From NCBI RefSeq assembly GCF_004208415.1, contig NZ_CP035758.1, positions 558,001 to 622,000 of the forward strand: a stretch of DNA of 64,000 nt, written 5' to 3'. Shown piece after piece: positions 51,901-60,033 of the stretch. Origin of the DNA: Ktedonosporobacter rubrisoli (GTDB lineage: Bacteria > Chloroflexota > Ktedonobacteria > Ktedonobacterales > Ktedonobacteraceae). The notes under the pieces were generated by a model. It was not told the DNA's origin. It worked only from the letters and a program-made list of their open reading frames with translations, and made no database searches. The position numbers and the translations under genes are program-made. The number at the start of each line of letters is the position of its first letter. Positions within the stretch are counted from its first letter, which is position 1.

Positions 51901-52817
51901 CAAGCTTGTTGGATAATCTTATCCTGCAGACAAGTGCGAGGGTCCAGGTAGCTAGCAAATGCGTCAAAGATGACAGGCTGCCTGGTCTGTATCACCTGGA
52001 GGAAAGGAAGAGAAGCGCGCTCCGCTGGCTGCTCGTCAAGGGAAAGTAAGGCCTGGCCCTCTAGCATTGACGAGTTGAGGCCAGTCGCCCCTATCAGTCT
52101 GGCTTGCTTGCCTTGAGCATCAAGGAGATAGAGCAGAGCAAACGGTAAATCAGCACTACCCAACTCCAACGCGGCAAGAGCTGAGCGACAGGCATCTTCG
52201 ATAGAGTGAGCATCGCTTGTGCCGGCAGCCAGATTTCGCAGCAGTTTCAGGCGCCGCTCGCTTACAACCTGCTTAGTCGTTTCCTTCACCGTGCAGAGGA
52301 TGCCACCAACCTTACCAGTCTCATCGTCGATAGGACTATAGGAAAAAGTAAAGAAAGTCTCCTCGACATAGCCATAGCGATCGAGGAAAAAGGCCTGATC
52401 CTCTGACCAGATCGCCTCACCTCCGGCCAGGATTTGCGCAAACATGGGCTCAATGACATCCCAGATTTCCGCCCAGCAGTCACAGGCCCGCTGACCCATC
52501 GATTGGGGATGCTTGGCTCCTAGAATCGGGCGAAAGGCATCATTATAGAATTGCACATGTTCGGGACCCCACAAAATAAGCATAGGGAAGCCAGAGGCCA
52601 GACACATACTGATAGCGGTACGCAGGCTCTGTGGCCACGCGTCAATAGCTCCAATAGGGGTTGCCAACCAATCAATGGAACCAATTAAGGCTCCCATCTC
52701 GCCTCCCCGGCGGGCGAGGGCTTCAACGAAAGAGTGGAGTGTGGAATTGCCTGCCTGCTGATCGCGCATATGAGCTTGGGTCTGTATTTCCTCTGGTTGC
52801 TGCTGCACTTCAGTCAT
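48933..52817 (-). CDS. Hybrid sensor histidine kinase with two kinase modules
   Basis: A 1294-residue soluble kinase. In order: a PAS-like sensor (about 45-180), GAF (about 190-350), HisKA-1 with SNISHEFRTPLTLSLGPLE, HATPase-1 (NLLSNAFKFT, DSGIGIRAEDVPHLFERFYR, GSGIGLSLVQELV), REC (LLVVDDNADMRAYLQ; Asp in LIISDVMLPEMDG; Lys in LVKPFS), PAS-2 and PAS-3 (FTGLTFEEIRDWGWTRFIHP), HisKA-2 (RMASHDLRNPLTAMKGNLQL) and HATPase-2 (NYLSNALKYSP, DQGPGLSSEQQQRIWERFY, GMGLGLHICRTLI). No membrane helix, so it senses inside the cell. Two full kinases in one chain around a receiver are uncommon. No response regulator gene adjoins; the next gene downstream is the LuxR regulator. Confidence 0.92.
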   Translation of the reverse strand: MTEVQQQPEEIQTQAHMRDQQAGNSTLHSFVEALARRGGEMGALIGSIDWLATPIGAIDAWPQSLRTAISMCLASGFPMLILWGPEHVQFYNDAFRPILGAKHPQSMGQRACDCWAEIWDVIEPMFAQILAGGEAIWSEDQAFFLDRYGYVEETFFTFSYSPIDDETGKVGGILCTVKETTKQVVSERRLKLLRNLAAGTSDAHSIEDACRSALAALELGSADLPFALLYLLDAQGKQARLIGATGLNSSMLEGQALLSLDEQPAERASLPFLQVIQTRQPVIFDAFASYLDPRTCLQDKIIQQACLMPIARAGDIPLAGLLVAGISPHHAFDEEYRGFFELVATHLAAAISNARTHEEERRRAEALAELDRAKTAFFSNISHEFRTPLTLSLGPLESLLADRLHPLDEEQREQVEMVRRNALRQLKLVNTLLDFARIEAGRAEARYEPTDLAELTMDVASAFRSAVERAGLQLLVDCPKLPEPIWVDRQMWEKIVLNLLSNAFKFTFKGFIRLALSPIEDGVELTVQDSGIGIRAEDVPHLFERFYRAEARKARSQEGSGIGLSLVQELVRLHAGSITVKSQENVGTIFTIRLPEGFCHVPAQQRVRKYQQASPALLADPYVEEVLSWLPASEYNGRKTDASPDGDAFLSPSQARAVVSSGARSRLLVVDDNADMRAYLQRLLHVTYQVELAADGKAALALARETLPDLIISDVMLPEMDGFAMLKALRADPLTARIPVLLLSARAGEEATLEGLAAGAEDYLVKPFSARELLARVAARLDIASLRREAEQARERLYALLMQAPAIICLLRGETHIYELANPLYLQLVGQRDILDKPIREALPELNGQGFYELLDRVYTTGEPFVGTEVRAKLDRDNTGRLEDVYFNFVYQPIRAASGQVEGILVHAVDVTEQVNARQRLKMSEARLRFLAEAMPQKIFTARPNGDVDYFNPQWTEFTGLTFEEIRDWGWTRFIHPQDLEENLRRWRQALATGEPFYCEHRFRRADGVYRWHVSRAVPIRDDEGSIVMWVGANTEIEEQKQLEERKDEFLRMASHDLRNPLTAMKGNLQLAQRRLKRLLSDPELSIVTTRQEFKDLSLLLTRALRQTDIQQRLIGDLLDVSRIQAGKLELSLEPCDLVPLVREIVLDYQASAPSRTITLSLPTTDDPVMVLADIARIGQVIANYLSNALKYSPASAPVEVGLSVQKRYARLWVRDQGPGLSSEQQQRIWERFYQAPGIVVKSGSSLGMGLGLHICRTLIARHEGSVGIESVPGQGATFWFTLPLLSGDELASV

Positions 52818-53264
52818 TAGCTTCCTCCTCGGGCTCTCGCTTCCGTGCCAACTGGCCTCGCGGCCCCCTCCCTTGAAGTGAGAGGCGAAAAATAAGTTAG
52901 TTCGCCCATTTCTGTAAGCTGGTAAAAATTCTCCTGCTGAGCGTTTCTTCAGCGAGCATTCGATCTGCTTCAGTGTAACATATTTTTTAGCTCCACGGTT
53001 TTTTTGGAGCTCAATGGCACACTATAATCAGATGCTCATATCACTCTATGGCAACTCAGAGGCCAAGGCCTAAAGGGATTTGCCGCTATAGTAATTCATC
53101 AGAAGCAGAATATGCATAGCATGAGCCAGAACGGAACAAGGGGGAGGGAGATAAGAAAGCGTAATCTGCAAAGCAAAAAGGTCATAAGCAGAACAGCAGC
53201 TGTGTTTGTAAAAAAAAGCTGTCATTTTCGTATGTATGTGTACATATGTTATTTAGGAGGTAAG
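52818..53264. other. Divergent region before the five-gene operon
   Basis: About 450 bases between the hybrid kinase (minus) and GT2 (plus). It must hold both promoters, but I see no clear consensus pair. A TGTGTACATATGT stretch at about 53237 precedes the AGGAGG ribosome site of the first operon gene. An in-frame ATG at 53112 is rejected as start because it lacks a site and codes for Lys/Arg-rich, non-conserved sequence. Confidence 0.4.
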
Positions 53265-53969
53265 ATGGAAACAGCTTCTATTGCCCTGGTTATTCCAGCT
53301 CTCAATGAAGAACAAGCGCTTCCGGCTGTTCTTGAAGAAGTTCCCTCTGAGCTGGTTCACTGGGTTTTTGTTGTTGATAACGGCAGTACAGATGCAACAG
53401 CTAGCGTTGCGCAAGAAAAAGGTGCCATAGTAATTGCGCAACCGCAACGTGGCTATGGCGCGGCCTGTTGGAAAGGCCTGCTAGCAGCTCAACAAAAAGG
53501 CGCAGATATCGTCGTCTTTATGGATGGCGACGGAAGCGATCATCCCGGAGACCTCTCTTCGCTGCTCGCCCCGTTGCTGGAAGGAAAAGCCGACCTGGCT
53601 ATTGGGCTACGCAACGGCGAGCAGGCAGAAAAAGATGCGCTGCCGATCCATGCACGTTTTGGCAACTGGCTAGTAAGTCGACTTATCAATCTGCTCTATG
53701 GCTGTTGCATTCATGATCTGGGCTCATTCCGGGCCTTGCGCTGCGCGACGCTGGAAACTCTAAGAATGAAAGATATGTCGTCAGGTTGGCCGGTTGAGAT
53801 GCTGGTTAAAGCCGCACGCCAGAAATATCGCATCGCCGAGATTCCACTTCGCTATCGCAAGCGCAAGTATGGACATTCCAAGGTTGCTAGCACATTCACA
53901 GGCAGCATTCTCGCGGCCTATCTGATGCTAAAAACAACATTTAAATATGTAAGGAGCGCAGAAGCATGA
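53265..53969 (+). CDS. Family 2 glycosyltransferase (polyprenyl-phosphate sugar synthase type)
   Basis: A 234-residue GT-A enzyme, gene 1 of five. LVIPALNEEQALPAVLEEVP starts the nucleotide-sugar site, VVDNGSTDATASVA follows, and the metal-binding DXD-type motif is VVFMDGDGSDHPGDLSSLL. The later part (YGCCIHDLGSFRALRCATLE, YRKRKYGHSKV) resembles DPM1-like enzymes that put a hexose on a lipid phosphate. There is no C-terminal membrane domain, so the protein is cytosolic or peripheral. AGGAGG lies four bases before ATG. It overlaps the next gene by four bases (ATGA). Confidence 0.88.
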   Translation: METASIALVIPALNEEQALPAVLEEVPSELVHWVFVVDNGSTDATASVAQEKGAIVIAQPQRGYGAACWKGLLAAQQKGADIVVFMDGDGSDHPGDLSSLLAPLLEGKADLAIGLRNGEQAEKDALPIHARFGNWLVSRLINLLYGCCIHDLGSFRALRCATLETLRMKDMSSGWPVEMLVKAARQKYRIAEIPLRYRKRKYGHSKVASTFTGSILAAYLMLKTTFKYVRSAEA

Positions 53970-54649
53970 CTAGCGACACAGCGCTGATCATTTTGGCGCG
54001 CTATCCCGAACATGGGAAAGTCAAAACCCGCCTCGCGCGTGATCTAGGAGTGGAAAACACGCTTGTGCTTTATCAGGCTTTTCTACAGGATCTGCTCCTC
54101 AAATTCTCCTGCTGGCACTATGATCTGCATTGGGCCTACACGCCAACAGAGCGCGACTTTGCGGGTCTTCTAAGCTCATGGGCGCCACAAAATGGCCCCT
54201 ACTGCTGCTGGCCACAGCAGGGGCAGGACCTGGGCAAACGCTTAATGCACGCCTTTTGCCTTACCCTGCCATCTTATCGTTCTGTCTTGCTGATTAGCTC
54301 GGATACGCCTCAGCTTGAGCGTGCGCAACTTTTGCAAGCCAGAAAGGCCCTTGACGTTAGTGACGTAGTGCTCCTACCGGCTGAAGATGGCGGATATTCC
54401 TTGATTGGTATGAATAAACCCTACGATCTCTTTTCTGGCATACCGATGAGTACGGATGCAGTATTAGGGCTAACAGTCAAGAAAGCCCAGCAGCAGAGCC
54501 TTACCGTATCGTTACTTGCACCTTGCTTTGATGTTGATAACATTGCGGCGTTACGTCGGCTCAGCGCGCTTTTAGAGCAGAATCCAACGATAGCGCCTAC
54601 GACTGCTGCCTGTCTGCAGGATATCGCCCTTCAAAGGAAGGCTTCATGA
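53966..54649 (+). CDS. DUF2064 (TIGR04282-like) transferase
   Basis: A 227-residue GT-A-like nucleotidyl/glycosyl transferase, gene 2. The N-terminal loop ALIILARYPEHGKVKTRLARDLG is the phosphate-gripping signature of the family; LLISSDTPQL and VVLLPAEDGGYSLIGM carry the acidic metal residues. DUF2064 proteins are often encoded with a GT2 and radical SAM enzymes (selenodomain/arsenosugar-associated sets); their real reaction is unsettled. It is coupled on both sides by four-base overlaps. Confidence 0.85.
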   Translation: MTSDTALIILARYPEHGKVKTRLARDLGVENTLVLYQAFLQDLLLKFSCWHYDLHWAYTPTERDFAGLLSSWAPQNGPYCCWPQQGQDLGKRLMHAFCLTLPSYRSVLLISSDTPQLERAQLLQARKALDVSDVVLLPAEDGGYSLIGMNKPYDLFSGIPMSTDAVLGLTVKKAQQQSLTVSLLAPCFDVDNIAALRRLSALLEQNPTIAPTTAACLQDIALQRKAS

Positions 54650-56121
54650 AACTATTGAGCTTGCGAACCAACTGGCACCCCTCAGACAAGCAAATAAATT
54701 ATTGGCGGCTCGCGGCGCTTGGAGGGCTACTTGGCATTTCGCTCTGCCTGTACGCGGTCTTCCTCTTGCCGAATATAGCGCCGATAGCGCCCACACTCTG
54801 TTGGATGTTTGCCCTGCTACCCTATGGCCTTGCCTGCTTTATCGTGCTTAAGAAGAAAGCGCTACAGGGACGCATGCTCTGGCTCGAACTAGGCCTCATC
54901 CTTGCCGGGGCCTGCCTTCTGCGCGGCATCTTGCTTCCGACAGAGCCACGTTTTTCACCCGACGCCTGGCGCTACATCTGGGATGCCCGCGTCACGCTTC
55001 ATGGCTTCAGTCCCTATGTATATGCCCCACAAGATCCGCAGCTTTTGCCCTTGCGGAACATGATTTATGAGCACATCGGCTACCGCACTGTGCCTACAAT
55101 CTATCCTCCGGCAGCTCAGCTATGGTACCTGGTGAGCTATCTGCTCGCGCCCGACAATATAGTCGCGCTTAAGACTGTCTTTGCCATGCTGGATATCATC
55201 AGCTGCGGCTTACTCGCGTACTTTCTTTATCTCAAAGGACGCAACCCCGCCTTGACGATTGTTTATGCCTGGTGCCCATTGCCTATTGTTGAGTTCGCCG
55301 GGCAGGGACACCTTGATGTTATCGCGATCAGCTTCTCGCTCATGGCCCTGCTATGCACACGCTACAAGCGGCGCTGGCTCGTCGGTATCCTCATTGGGGT
55401 GGCGACACTGGCCAAATTTTATCCTGCGCTCCTCTTGATAGCAGTCCTCAAAAGGCACGATTGGAAACTACTGCTTGGCTTTGCCGGCACACTTGTCCTG
55501 GGCTATGCTCCCTATGTATGGCTCGGGCATGGCCAGATTTTCGGCTTCCTGCTTAGCTATAGCGATGAATATGCCTACAATTCCGGGCCAATCCAGCACT
55601 TGATCTTCTGGCTCGCAGATCAGATAAGGGTACAGGCTTCCCTTCTGACATCTCCTCTGGAGGGCCTGTGGATGCTTGGGGCTGCGCTGCTTACCATCTG
55701 GTTACGGCTCAAGAAAAATATGCAGCCAGAAGGAGCTTTTTTCCTGCTTATCACTGCTCTCTTCATGATTTCACCGCATATCTATCCCTGGTACACAGCG
55801 ATTTTCGTGGCCGGAGTTGTGCTACTGCTCAATTCCCCTGAATTGCTTGTTTCCTCGCGATACCGTTTGCTTCCTGTACTTCTCCTGTACTTTGCCTGTG
55901 TGACGCCTCTCTATTACCTGGTGAATGGCAAATGGCTCTTGTATTACGCGCTGGTATATGGCGTTCCCATCTCTGGGGCTTGTCTCGTCTTGTTGCTCTC
56001 TCGCCGGCGGTTCAGGCCTATACATAATATAAATGAAAATGTTAGCGACATCTCTTGTAAGGATCAATATGAGAAAAATAGTGCTTTAAACGATCGTAAA
56101 ACTGTGGAAACAAGGACTTGA
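54646..56121 (+). CDS. Polytopic glycosyltransferase (GT-C, GT87/DUF2029-like)
   Basis: A 491-residue membrane enzyme with 11-12 helices, gene 3. The first large external loop has RFSPDAWRYIWDARVTLHGFSPYVYAPQDP, with the acidic residues and the DxxRYxWD pattern of GT-C mannosyl- and arabinosyltransferases that use polyprenyl-phosphate sugars. Helices such as VALKTVFAMLDIISCGLLAYFL and WLVGILIGVATLAKFYPALLLI follow. It may be the consumer of the lipid-linked sugar made by gene 1, transferring it on the outer face. The polar C-terminal tail (NINENVSDISCKDQYEKN) is cytoplasmic. Confidence 0.82.
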   Translation: MKLLSLRTNWHPSDKQINYWRLAALGGLLGISLCLYAVFLLPNIAPIAPTLCWMFALLPYGLACFIVLKKKALQGRMLWLELGLILAGACLLRGILLPTEPRFSPDAWRYIWDARVTLHGFSPYVYAPQDPQLLPLRNMIYEHIGYRTVPTIYPPAAQLWYLVSYLLAPDNIVALKTVFAMLDIISCGLLAYFLYLKGRNPALTIVYAWCPLPIVEFAGQGHLDVIAISFSLMALLCTRYKRRWLVGILIGVATLAKFYPALLLIAVLKRHDWKLLLGFAGTLVLGYAPYVWLGHGQIFGFLLSYSDEYAYNSGPIQHLIFWLADQIRVQASLLTSPLEGLWMLGAALLTIWLRLKKNMQPEGAFFLLITALFMISPHIYPWYTAIFVAGVVLLLNSPELLVSSRYRLLPVLLLYFACVTPLYYLVNGKWLLYYALVYGVPISGACLVLLLSRRRFRPIHNINENVSDISCKDQYEKNSALNDRKTVETRT

Positions 56122-56122
56122 T

Positions 56123-57691
56123 ATGAACATCTATGGCAAAGGGCGAACATTCTTCATTGCGGGCGGCGCTGGCCTGATAGCCGGCCTCATTGCCGCCCTG
56201 CTATCAACGGTTCTCATGGGCATTCTACGCGTTTTTGCCGGTATTCCCACTCCCGTAGAGCTGATTGGCGACTTTATCCTAAAGCATATAAACGTTGACA
56301 GATTTATCCAACTCTTAAATATGTTCGCGCCACATCCAAAAACTGGACCATTAGGAGTTGCCCTGGCGGCTATGCTGCTTCTCGGAACGTTGCTGGGTTT
56401 ACTATATGCAGCACTTGTCAGGGTAAGCCTTCCGAGCGCGCAGAGAAGGCCAGGCCGGCGCGAGTGGCTTGTGAGTATATTATTCGCGGTAGTGATGACG
56501 CTCCTGGGAACCGGCCTTTTCTGGAACGAGCTGCGCCAGAATCTGCTTGGCTTTCCCATCAATAGCGCTCGCCTGCTCACTATCGCGAGCCTTTTAGTCT
56601 CGTTTAGCGTTTATGCCCTGACATTGTGCCTGGTTTATCGGCTGCTGTTGCCCGCCCGGCCACAAACTAAGCAGCAACGCCGACAAGTGCTCAACTACCT
56701 TGGCGTTACAGCGCTGGGAGTCATTTCGGGCGGTGCAATAGCTTTATTGCTTCAGGACTATCTGGGCAAATATGCAAGCTATGACGGTTTCACCACACCC
56801 CTACACGGCAAGCGAACGGCGCCCATAACGCCCAACAGCGAGCACTATGTTGTGACCAAAAATACGCTAGATCCTACGCCAGATAGTGCTCTCTGGCGGC
56901 TTGAAGTGGCGGGCCTTGTCAGGCAGCCGGGCACATATACCTATGCCGAATTGCAGCAGTTGCCAGCTGTTTCACGCGCAATTACCCTTGAATGCATCTC
57001 AAATCCGCTGGCCGGGCACTTGATGGGCACGGCTATCTGGCAGGGCGTAGAGCTGAAAACGCTGCTTGAGAAACATGGTGGAACACTGCCAGGGGCCAAT
57101 TTTATTACTATGTACAGCGTTGATGGCTATACGATAAGCCTGCCCGCCACGGAAGTCATTGCCGTCAATCCGCTCCTCGCCTGGAAGATGAACGCAGAGC
57201 CCTTGCCCCAACGCCACGGCTTTCCGCTGCGTGCGCTCATCCCCGGGCGTTATGGAGAAATGAATCCCAAGTGGCTTACCCGTATCGAATTTACAGAGCA
57301 GAAAATAGAGGGCCTCTACCAAAGTCAGGGCTGGTATGATGGACCACTGCATACCACCAGCCGCATCGATTTTCCCACCCCAGAGACACGCCTCACCTTT
57401 GGGCAAGCGGTTACCTTCAGCGGCATCGCTTTTGCCGGCAACCGTGGCATTCAACAGGTTGAGGTGAGCACTGATGGTGGCCAGAACTGGACCCGGACCA
57501 GCTTGCAAGATCTCCACTCGCAAGACGCCTGGGTACTTTGGTCATGGCGCTGGCAACCTGATCGCCGAGGCAAATTTTCCTGCGTTGTACGAGCCGTTGA
57601 TGGAAGCGGCACTGTACAAAGCGCGCAACGTCGGGGCGCGGTTCCTGCCGGGGCTACCGGCTATCACACCGTCCCCGTTGAGGTAATCTAA
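56123..57691 (+). CDS. Membrane-anchored sulfite-oxidase-family molybdoenzyme
   Basis: A 522-residue protein, gene 4, starting one base after gene 3. Five helices (about 10-38, 76-100, 113-135, 150-176, 190-212) precede an outer domain. From about 255 it is a molybdopterin-dependent SUOX-type domain: LEVAGLVRQPGTYTYAELQQ, ITLECISNPLAGHLMGTAIWQG with Cys291 as molybdenum ligand, PATEVIAVNPLLAWKMN, and PKWLTRIEF. The dimerisation domain closes it (VEVSTDGGQNWTRTSL, WRWQPDRRGKFSCVVRAVDG). The N-terminal helices could pass electrons or just anchor it. A substrate beyond the SUOX family chemistry is not evident; a possible redox step on an exported sugar or protein is inference. Confidence 0.88.
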   Translation: MNIYGKGRTFFIAGGAGLIAGLIAALLSTVLMGILRVFAGIPTPVELIGDFILKHINVDRFIQLLNMFAPHPKTGPLGVALAAMLLLGTLLGLLYAALVRVSLPSAQRRPGRREWLVSILFAVVMTLLGTGLFWNELRQNLLGFPINSARLLTIASLLVSFSVYALTLCLVYRLLLPARPQTKQQRRQVLNYLGVTALGVISGGAIALLLQDYLGKYASYDGFTTPLHGKRTAPITPNSEHYVVTKNTLDPTPDSALWRLEVAGLVRQPGTYTYAELQQLPAVSRAITLECISNPLAGHLMGTAIWQGVELKTLLEKHGGTLPGANFITMYSVDGYTISLPATEVIAVNPLLAWKMNAEPLPQRHGFPLRALIPGRYGEMNPKWLTRIEFTEQKIEGLYQSQGWYDGPLHTTSRIDFPTPETRLTFGQAVTFSGIAFAGNRGIQQVEVSTDGGQNWTRTSLQDLHSQDAWVLWSWRWQPDRRGKFSCVVRAVDGSGTVQSAQRRGAVPAGATGYHTVPVEVI

Positions 57692-57715
57692 AACATACGC
57701 TGGAAAGGGTTTTTC

Positions 57716-58720
57716 ATGACAATATCGACAAGCATTGCTCTCCCACGCTCGATCTATATCGAGCCAACAAGTCGCTGTAATGAACTGTGCCAGCAGTGCC
57801 CGCGCACACTGCTTTCGCGCGAAGAGGATCGAGATCTTACGTTCGCTGAGTTTCGCTACATTGTTGATCAATTTCCACAGCTTGAGCGCGTGGTGCTTCA
57901 TGGCCTGGGGGAGCCGCTGCTGAATAAAGAGATTGCCCAGATGGTTCGCTATCTCAAAGAACGCGGAGCCTATGTCCTCTTTAACTCGAATGGGATTGCG
58001 CTCACCCGGCAGAAGGGTCAGGAACTTATCGAGGCTGGTCTCGACGAATATCGGCTCTCGATGGATGGGGCCTCGCGCGAAACCTATGCGCATGTACGCG
58101 GCGTTGACGCATTTGAGAAGATCTGGCGCAACGTTGGTGCTTTCGTTGAGCTGCAAAAAGAGCAGCGCAGGGACAAGCCTGCTGTCTCGCTCTGGTTTAC
58201 GGCGATGCGCGAGAATCTACACGAGCTTCCTCAGTTGATAGAGCTGGCTCACACGCATGGTATACGTGAGGTGTATATGCAGCGGCTTGTCTACTTTAAT
58301 AAGGGCCTGGCCGCTGCTCAACAGAGCCTCTTCAGGCGGGCGCTGCAGGAAGAATTAGCCCTGGTGAAACAATGCGAGCAAAAGTGCCAGCAGTATGGCA
58401 TCACGTTTAAAGCGGCTGGAGCCATGTCTCCGCTCGAAAGCATAGTTCATGACTTTGGCTCTCGCCCCTGGGCGGGCTGCCGCCGCCCCTATACCTTAAC
58501 CTATATTACCTCAAGCGGCAATGTGTTATCCTGCTGCTTTGCGCCCTTCGGCCATCGCAGCAGGCAAGAATATCAGGAAGAGCGTGTGCTAGGCAATATC
58601 TTCAATGAATCGCTTGAGGAGATCTGGCAAGGCGAGCGCTACACGGCCTTTCGAGACGCCTTTGAAAGCGAGCATCCAGCCCGCCACTGCGCACAATGCG
58701 GCCTCAACTGGAGCTATTAA
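57716..58720 (+). CDS. Radical SAM protein with SPASM-type C-terminus
   Basis: A 334-residue radical SAM enzyme, gene 5. The cluster motif is C21-x3-C25-x2-C28 in IEPTSRCNELCQQCPR; then VLHGLGEPLLN (GGE-type motif), NSNGIALT and LSMDGASRETYAHVRG. The C-terminal region has CRRPYTLTYITSSGNVLSCC, LGNIFNESLEEIWQGERY and HCAQCGLNWSY, a SPASM/twitch pattern for further Fe-S clusters. Many such enzymes modify peptides or carry out C-C and C-S chemistry. No small peptide gene is visible nearby, so a peptide substrate is not supported. Confidence 0.9.
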   Translation: MTISTSIALPRSIYIEPTSRCNELCQQCPRTLLSREEDRDLTFAEFRYIVDQFPQLERVVLHGLGEPLLNKEIAQMVRYLKERGAYVLFNSNGIALTRQKGQELIEAGLDEYRLSMDGASRETYAHVRGVDAFEKIWRNVGAFVELQKEQRRDKPAVSLWFTAMRENLHELPQLIELAHTHGIREVYMQRLVYFNKGLAAAQQSLFRRALQEELALVKQCEQKCQQYGITFKAAGAMSPLESIVHDFGSRPWAGCRRPYTLTYITSSGNVLSCCFAPFGHRSRQEYQEERVLGNIFNESLEEIWQGERYTAFRDAFESEHPARHCAQCGLNWSY

Positions 58721-58780
58721 CATGACATTTATATTAACCAGAGCACATAACAATCTATAAGTCGTTGGGGAGAGACCGGG

Positions 58781-59006
58781 CTTAGCCAGGCTCTCCACTA
58801 AAGATATAATTCTCAAGACCGGATTTGAGGGCGAGCTCTCTGGCTTCGTCTAAACCATAGCTACGTCGTGTACCCCTATCAACTTCCTGCAGAAAGACAA
58901 TATCAGCTCCAGTTTGTTGTATAATTTCGGCCTGGCGCTCTAAATCAATGCGCTAATCTGTTCCCTCACCATGATGGATATTAAAAGTCATTACCTTAAG
59001 ATGCAC
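58781..59006 (-). pseudogene. Endonuclease/exonuclease/phosphatase remnant with internal stop
   Basis: The minus strand reads VHLKVMTFNIHHGEGTD, an in-frame TAG (58955-58953), RIDLERQAEIIQQTGADIVF, LQEVDRGTRRSYGLDEA, then LENYIFSGEPG and a stop. This is the N-terminal part of an EEP-superfamily enzyme (TFNIHHG and the metal-binding LQEVD motif), truncated after about 75 codons and interrupted by an amber codon where relatives have Gly/Gln. The rest of the gene is lost to the operon tail. Confidence 0.75.
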
Positions 59007-59011
59007 TTTTC

Positions 59012-59773
59012 TCAATTTCCCTTCTCAGGCTTGCTTATCGCTCGCAGAAATTCCAGCGAGGCACTACTGATCTGCTCGTTGGCCTGGCTCCTACTAATAC
59101 TCGCCTGCCCATCGCCTTTCTGGAGCCCATAATCGCCAAAATAACTGTGAATCCCGCCCTTCACCACGATATAGCGGGTATGGTCAGGTAAGAATGTCCT
59201 GGCATTCTCTACTTTTGCCGGTGTCGCCAGGCCATCATTGCTTCCGGATATCGAAAGGACAGGCATCTGAGCAAGTTGCTTGCGGATATCGCTTGCTGGA
59301 TACGAGGCATACAAAAGAAGTCCTCTTATCTGGCTGGCATGCTCGGCGGCAAAGACACTGGCAAAGGTTCCTCCCAGGGAATGCCCGCCAATGACCCAGT
59401 TCTTTATCTCAGGATGCTCTTTGATAATCCCTGAGGCTTGCCCAACACCAAGAAACGCCAGATTCAATGGCATCTTTACAATAAATGCAGGATATCCCTG
59501 CTCGGCGAATGTGCGCATATAGATCGCATATGCTCGTGGATCTACCTTAGCTCCTGGATAAAAGATAAGCCCTGTGTCAATGGGCTGCTTTGGTATAAAG
59601 GCAATTGCTGTATCGCTTATTGAAACATCTACCTGACTATCTCGCTGGCAAGCCTCTACAGCTTCCTGCGCGGCTGGCATCGGCTGGAGCCAGTAAATAA
59701 GATAGGCAACACCCAGCACTATAAGTACTCCTACCACACATCCTATCACTTTCAGTATTTTACGCGCCTTCAT
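59012..59773 (-). CDS. Membrane-anchored alpha/beta hydrolase
   Basis: A 253-residue hydrolase. A lysine-rich head is followed by one helix (about 7-30, VIGCVVGVLIVLGVAYLIYW) and an outer hydrolase fold: LIFYPGAKVDPRAY, elbow IGGHSLGGTFASVFA (Ser at about 137), Asp strand VLSISGSNDGLATP and His in VVKGGIHSYFGDY. It resembles the PF12695-type hydrolases. The ATG at 59773 follows GAGGAAAG; a GTG at 59803 gives ten more residues. The TTACCGGTAA palindrome upstream (59818-59835) may control it. Confidence 0.85.
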   Translation of the reverse strand: MKARKILKVIGCVVGVLIVLGVAYLIYWLQPMPAAQEAVEACQRDSQVDVSISDTAIAFIPKQPIDTGLIFYPGAKVDPRAYAIYMRTFAEQGYPAFIVKMPLNLAFLGVGQASGIIKEHPEIKNWVIGGHSLGGTFASVFAAEHASQIRGLLLYASYPASDIRKQLAQMPVLSISGSNDGLATPAKVENARTFLPDHTRYIVVKGGIHSYFGDYGLQKGDGQASISRSQANEQISSASLEFLRAISKPEKGN

Positions 59774-59817
59774 TTTTCTTTCCTCTGTTCTCATTTCTTC
59801 CACTATCCTTACTTTAC

Positions 59818-59835
59818 TTACTTACCGGTAAATAA
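59818..59835. promoter_or_regulatory. TTACCGGTAA palindrome upstream of the hydrolase
   Basis: A perfect 10-base palindrome TTACCGGTAA with extended TTA/TAA flanks makes an 18-bp near-symmetric site, 45 bases upstream of the hydrolase start. The size resembles TetR-type operators, but no TetR gene adjoins. Confidence 0.4.
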
Positions 59836-60033
59836 ATTACCATATAGAGAGGAGCATTTCAAGCTACTTCTACGGAAGCTTACAATGCATTCAGGGGAAG
59901 TATTCATTAAGCCCCATGGGCATGTAATCTGTATTATCCATAAAACATATATTGGACATTGAAATGAAGCTGACTTAGAATAGGGACTGTAAAGTTCACA
60001 GAAATTCTATTTATAACAAGGAGGTCAAATCAG

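Noticed and set aside
53112..53264. Upstream start for the GT2 gene
   Set aside because: The added residues are Lys/Arg-rich and not family-like, and the AGGAGG at 53255 points to the ATG at 53265.
57542..58156. Minus-strand reading frame of about 204 codons over the molybdoenzyme end and radical SAM start
   Set aside because: It overlaps two strongly supported genes on the other strand and has no recognisable motif.
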